Shown here in pieces: positions 6,282-6,423 of a stretch of DNA of 6,423 nt. The notes under the pieces are model-generated. The model saw only the letters and a list, made by a program, of their open reading frames with translations. It was not told the origin of the DNA and ran no database searches. This DNA comes from an uncultured Clostridium sp. (lineage in GTDB: Bacteria; Bacillota; Clostridia; Christensenellales; Pumilibacteraceae), in assembly GCA_900555125.1 (NCBI GenBank), contig USKH01000070.1, positions 1 to 6,423 on the forward strand, given 5' to 3'. The first letter of the stretch is position 1. The number at the start of each line of letters is the position of its first letter. Position numbers and translations under genes: made by a program.

Positions 6282-6423
6282 TGAAAAAAATAGGGTTTAT
6301 CGACTATTATCTTGCCGAATGGCATGCCGACAACTATCCCGCGTGGATAAAAGCGGCAAACGAGTCGCTGTCGGAAGACTTTTGTCTGTGCTATGCCTGG
6401 GGGGAAATACCCTCTCCCGAAGG
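6281..6423 (+). CDS. Unrecognised protein, N-terminal part, cut by window end
   Basis: The ATG at 6281-6283 shares its A with the TAA of the oxidoreductase (TAATG), and AGAGGA lies about 12 bases before it. The frame stays open for 47 codons to the window edge. The visible protein starts MKKIGFIDYYLAEWHADNYP, then WIKAANESL, and later CLCYAWGEIPSPE. An opening hydrophobic strand followed by an acidic, aromatic stretch (DYYLAEWH) is seen, but there is no GxGxxG loop after that strand, so a second standard Rossmann dehydrogenase is not supported. I do not recognise a family from this fragment. Tight coupling to the oxidoreductase suggests a role in the same pathway, for example a companion sugar-processing enzyme, but that is inference from position only. 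Confidence 0.82.
   Translation, partial: MKKIGFIDYYLAEWHADNYPAWIKAANESLSEDFCLCYAWGEIPSPE

Overview
The window looks like a piece of a Gram-positive, Clostridia-like bacterial chromosome. The evidence is strong AGGAG-type ribosome binding sites, sigma-A promoters of the TTGACA-N17-TATAAT kind, intermediate base composition, and a large surface protein of the Listeria-Bacteroides repeat type that is common in uncultured gut Firmicutes. The taxonomic placement is an inference from style only; no phylogenetic marker is present.

Left part (1-3978, + strand): the 3' portion of a giant cell-surface protein whose start lies outside the window. At least 1325 residues are visible. They comprise about twelve InlB B-type (Listeria-Bacteroides, Flg_new) repeats with a roughly 79-residue period, one divergent domain of about one repeat length between them, a roughly 280-residue coiled-coil stalk with its own internal repeats, and a C-terminal transmembrane helix with a short basic tail. 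Two adjacent B-repeats (457-930) are close DNA copies and mark recent tandem duplication.

Middle (3979-5219): a strong hairpin terminator (4045-4076) lies between the convergent surface-protein gene and an AraC-family regulator on the - strand (4126-5004). The intergenic region 5005-5219 holds two divergent, clearly readable promoters. It also holds a 9-bp inverted repeat whose copies sit at the regulator's own -35 box and upstream of the opposite promoter, and a 14-bp perfect palindrome just before the + strand -35 box.

Right part (5220-6423, + strand): a complete Gfo/Idh/MocA-family NAD(P)-dependent oxidoreductase, whose stop codon overlaps the start codon (TAATG) of a second, unrecognised gene cut off by the window end. 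With the divergent AraC regulator this looks like the beginning of a sugar- or polyol-responsive catabolic operon. The surface-protein gene is separated from it by the terminator and is probably functionally independent. I see no rRNA, tRNA, CRISPR array, insertion sequence or integrase.
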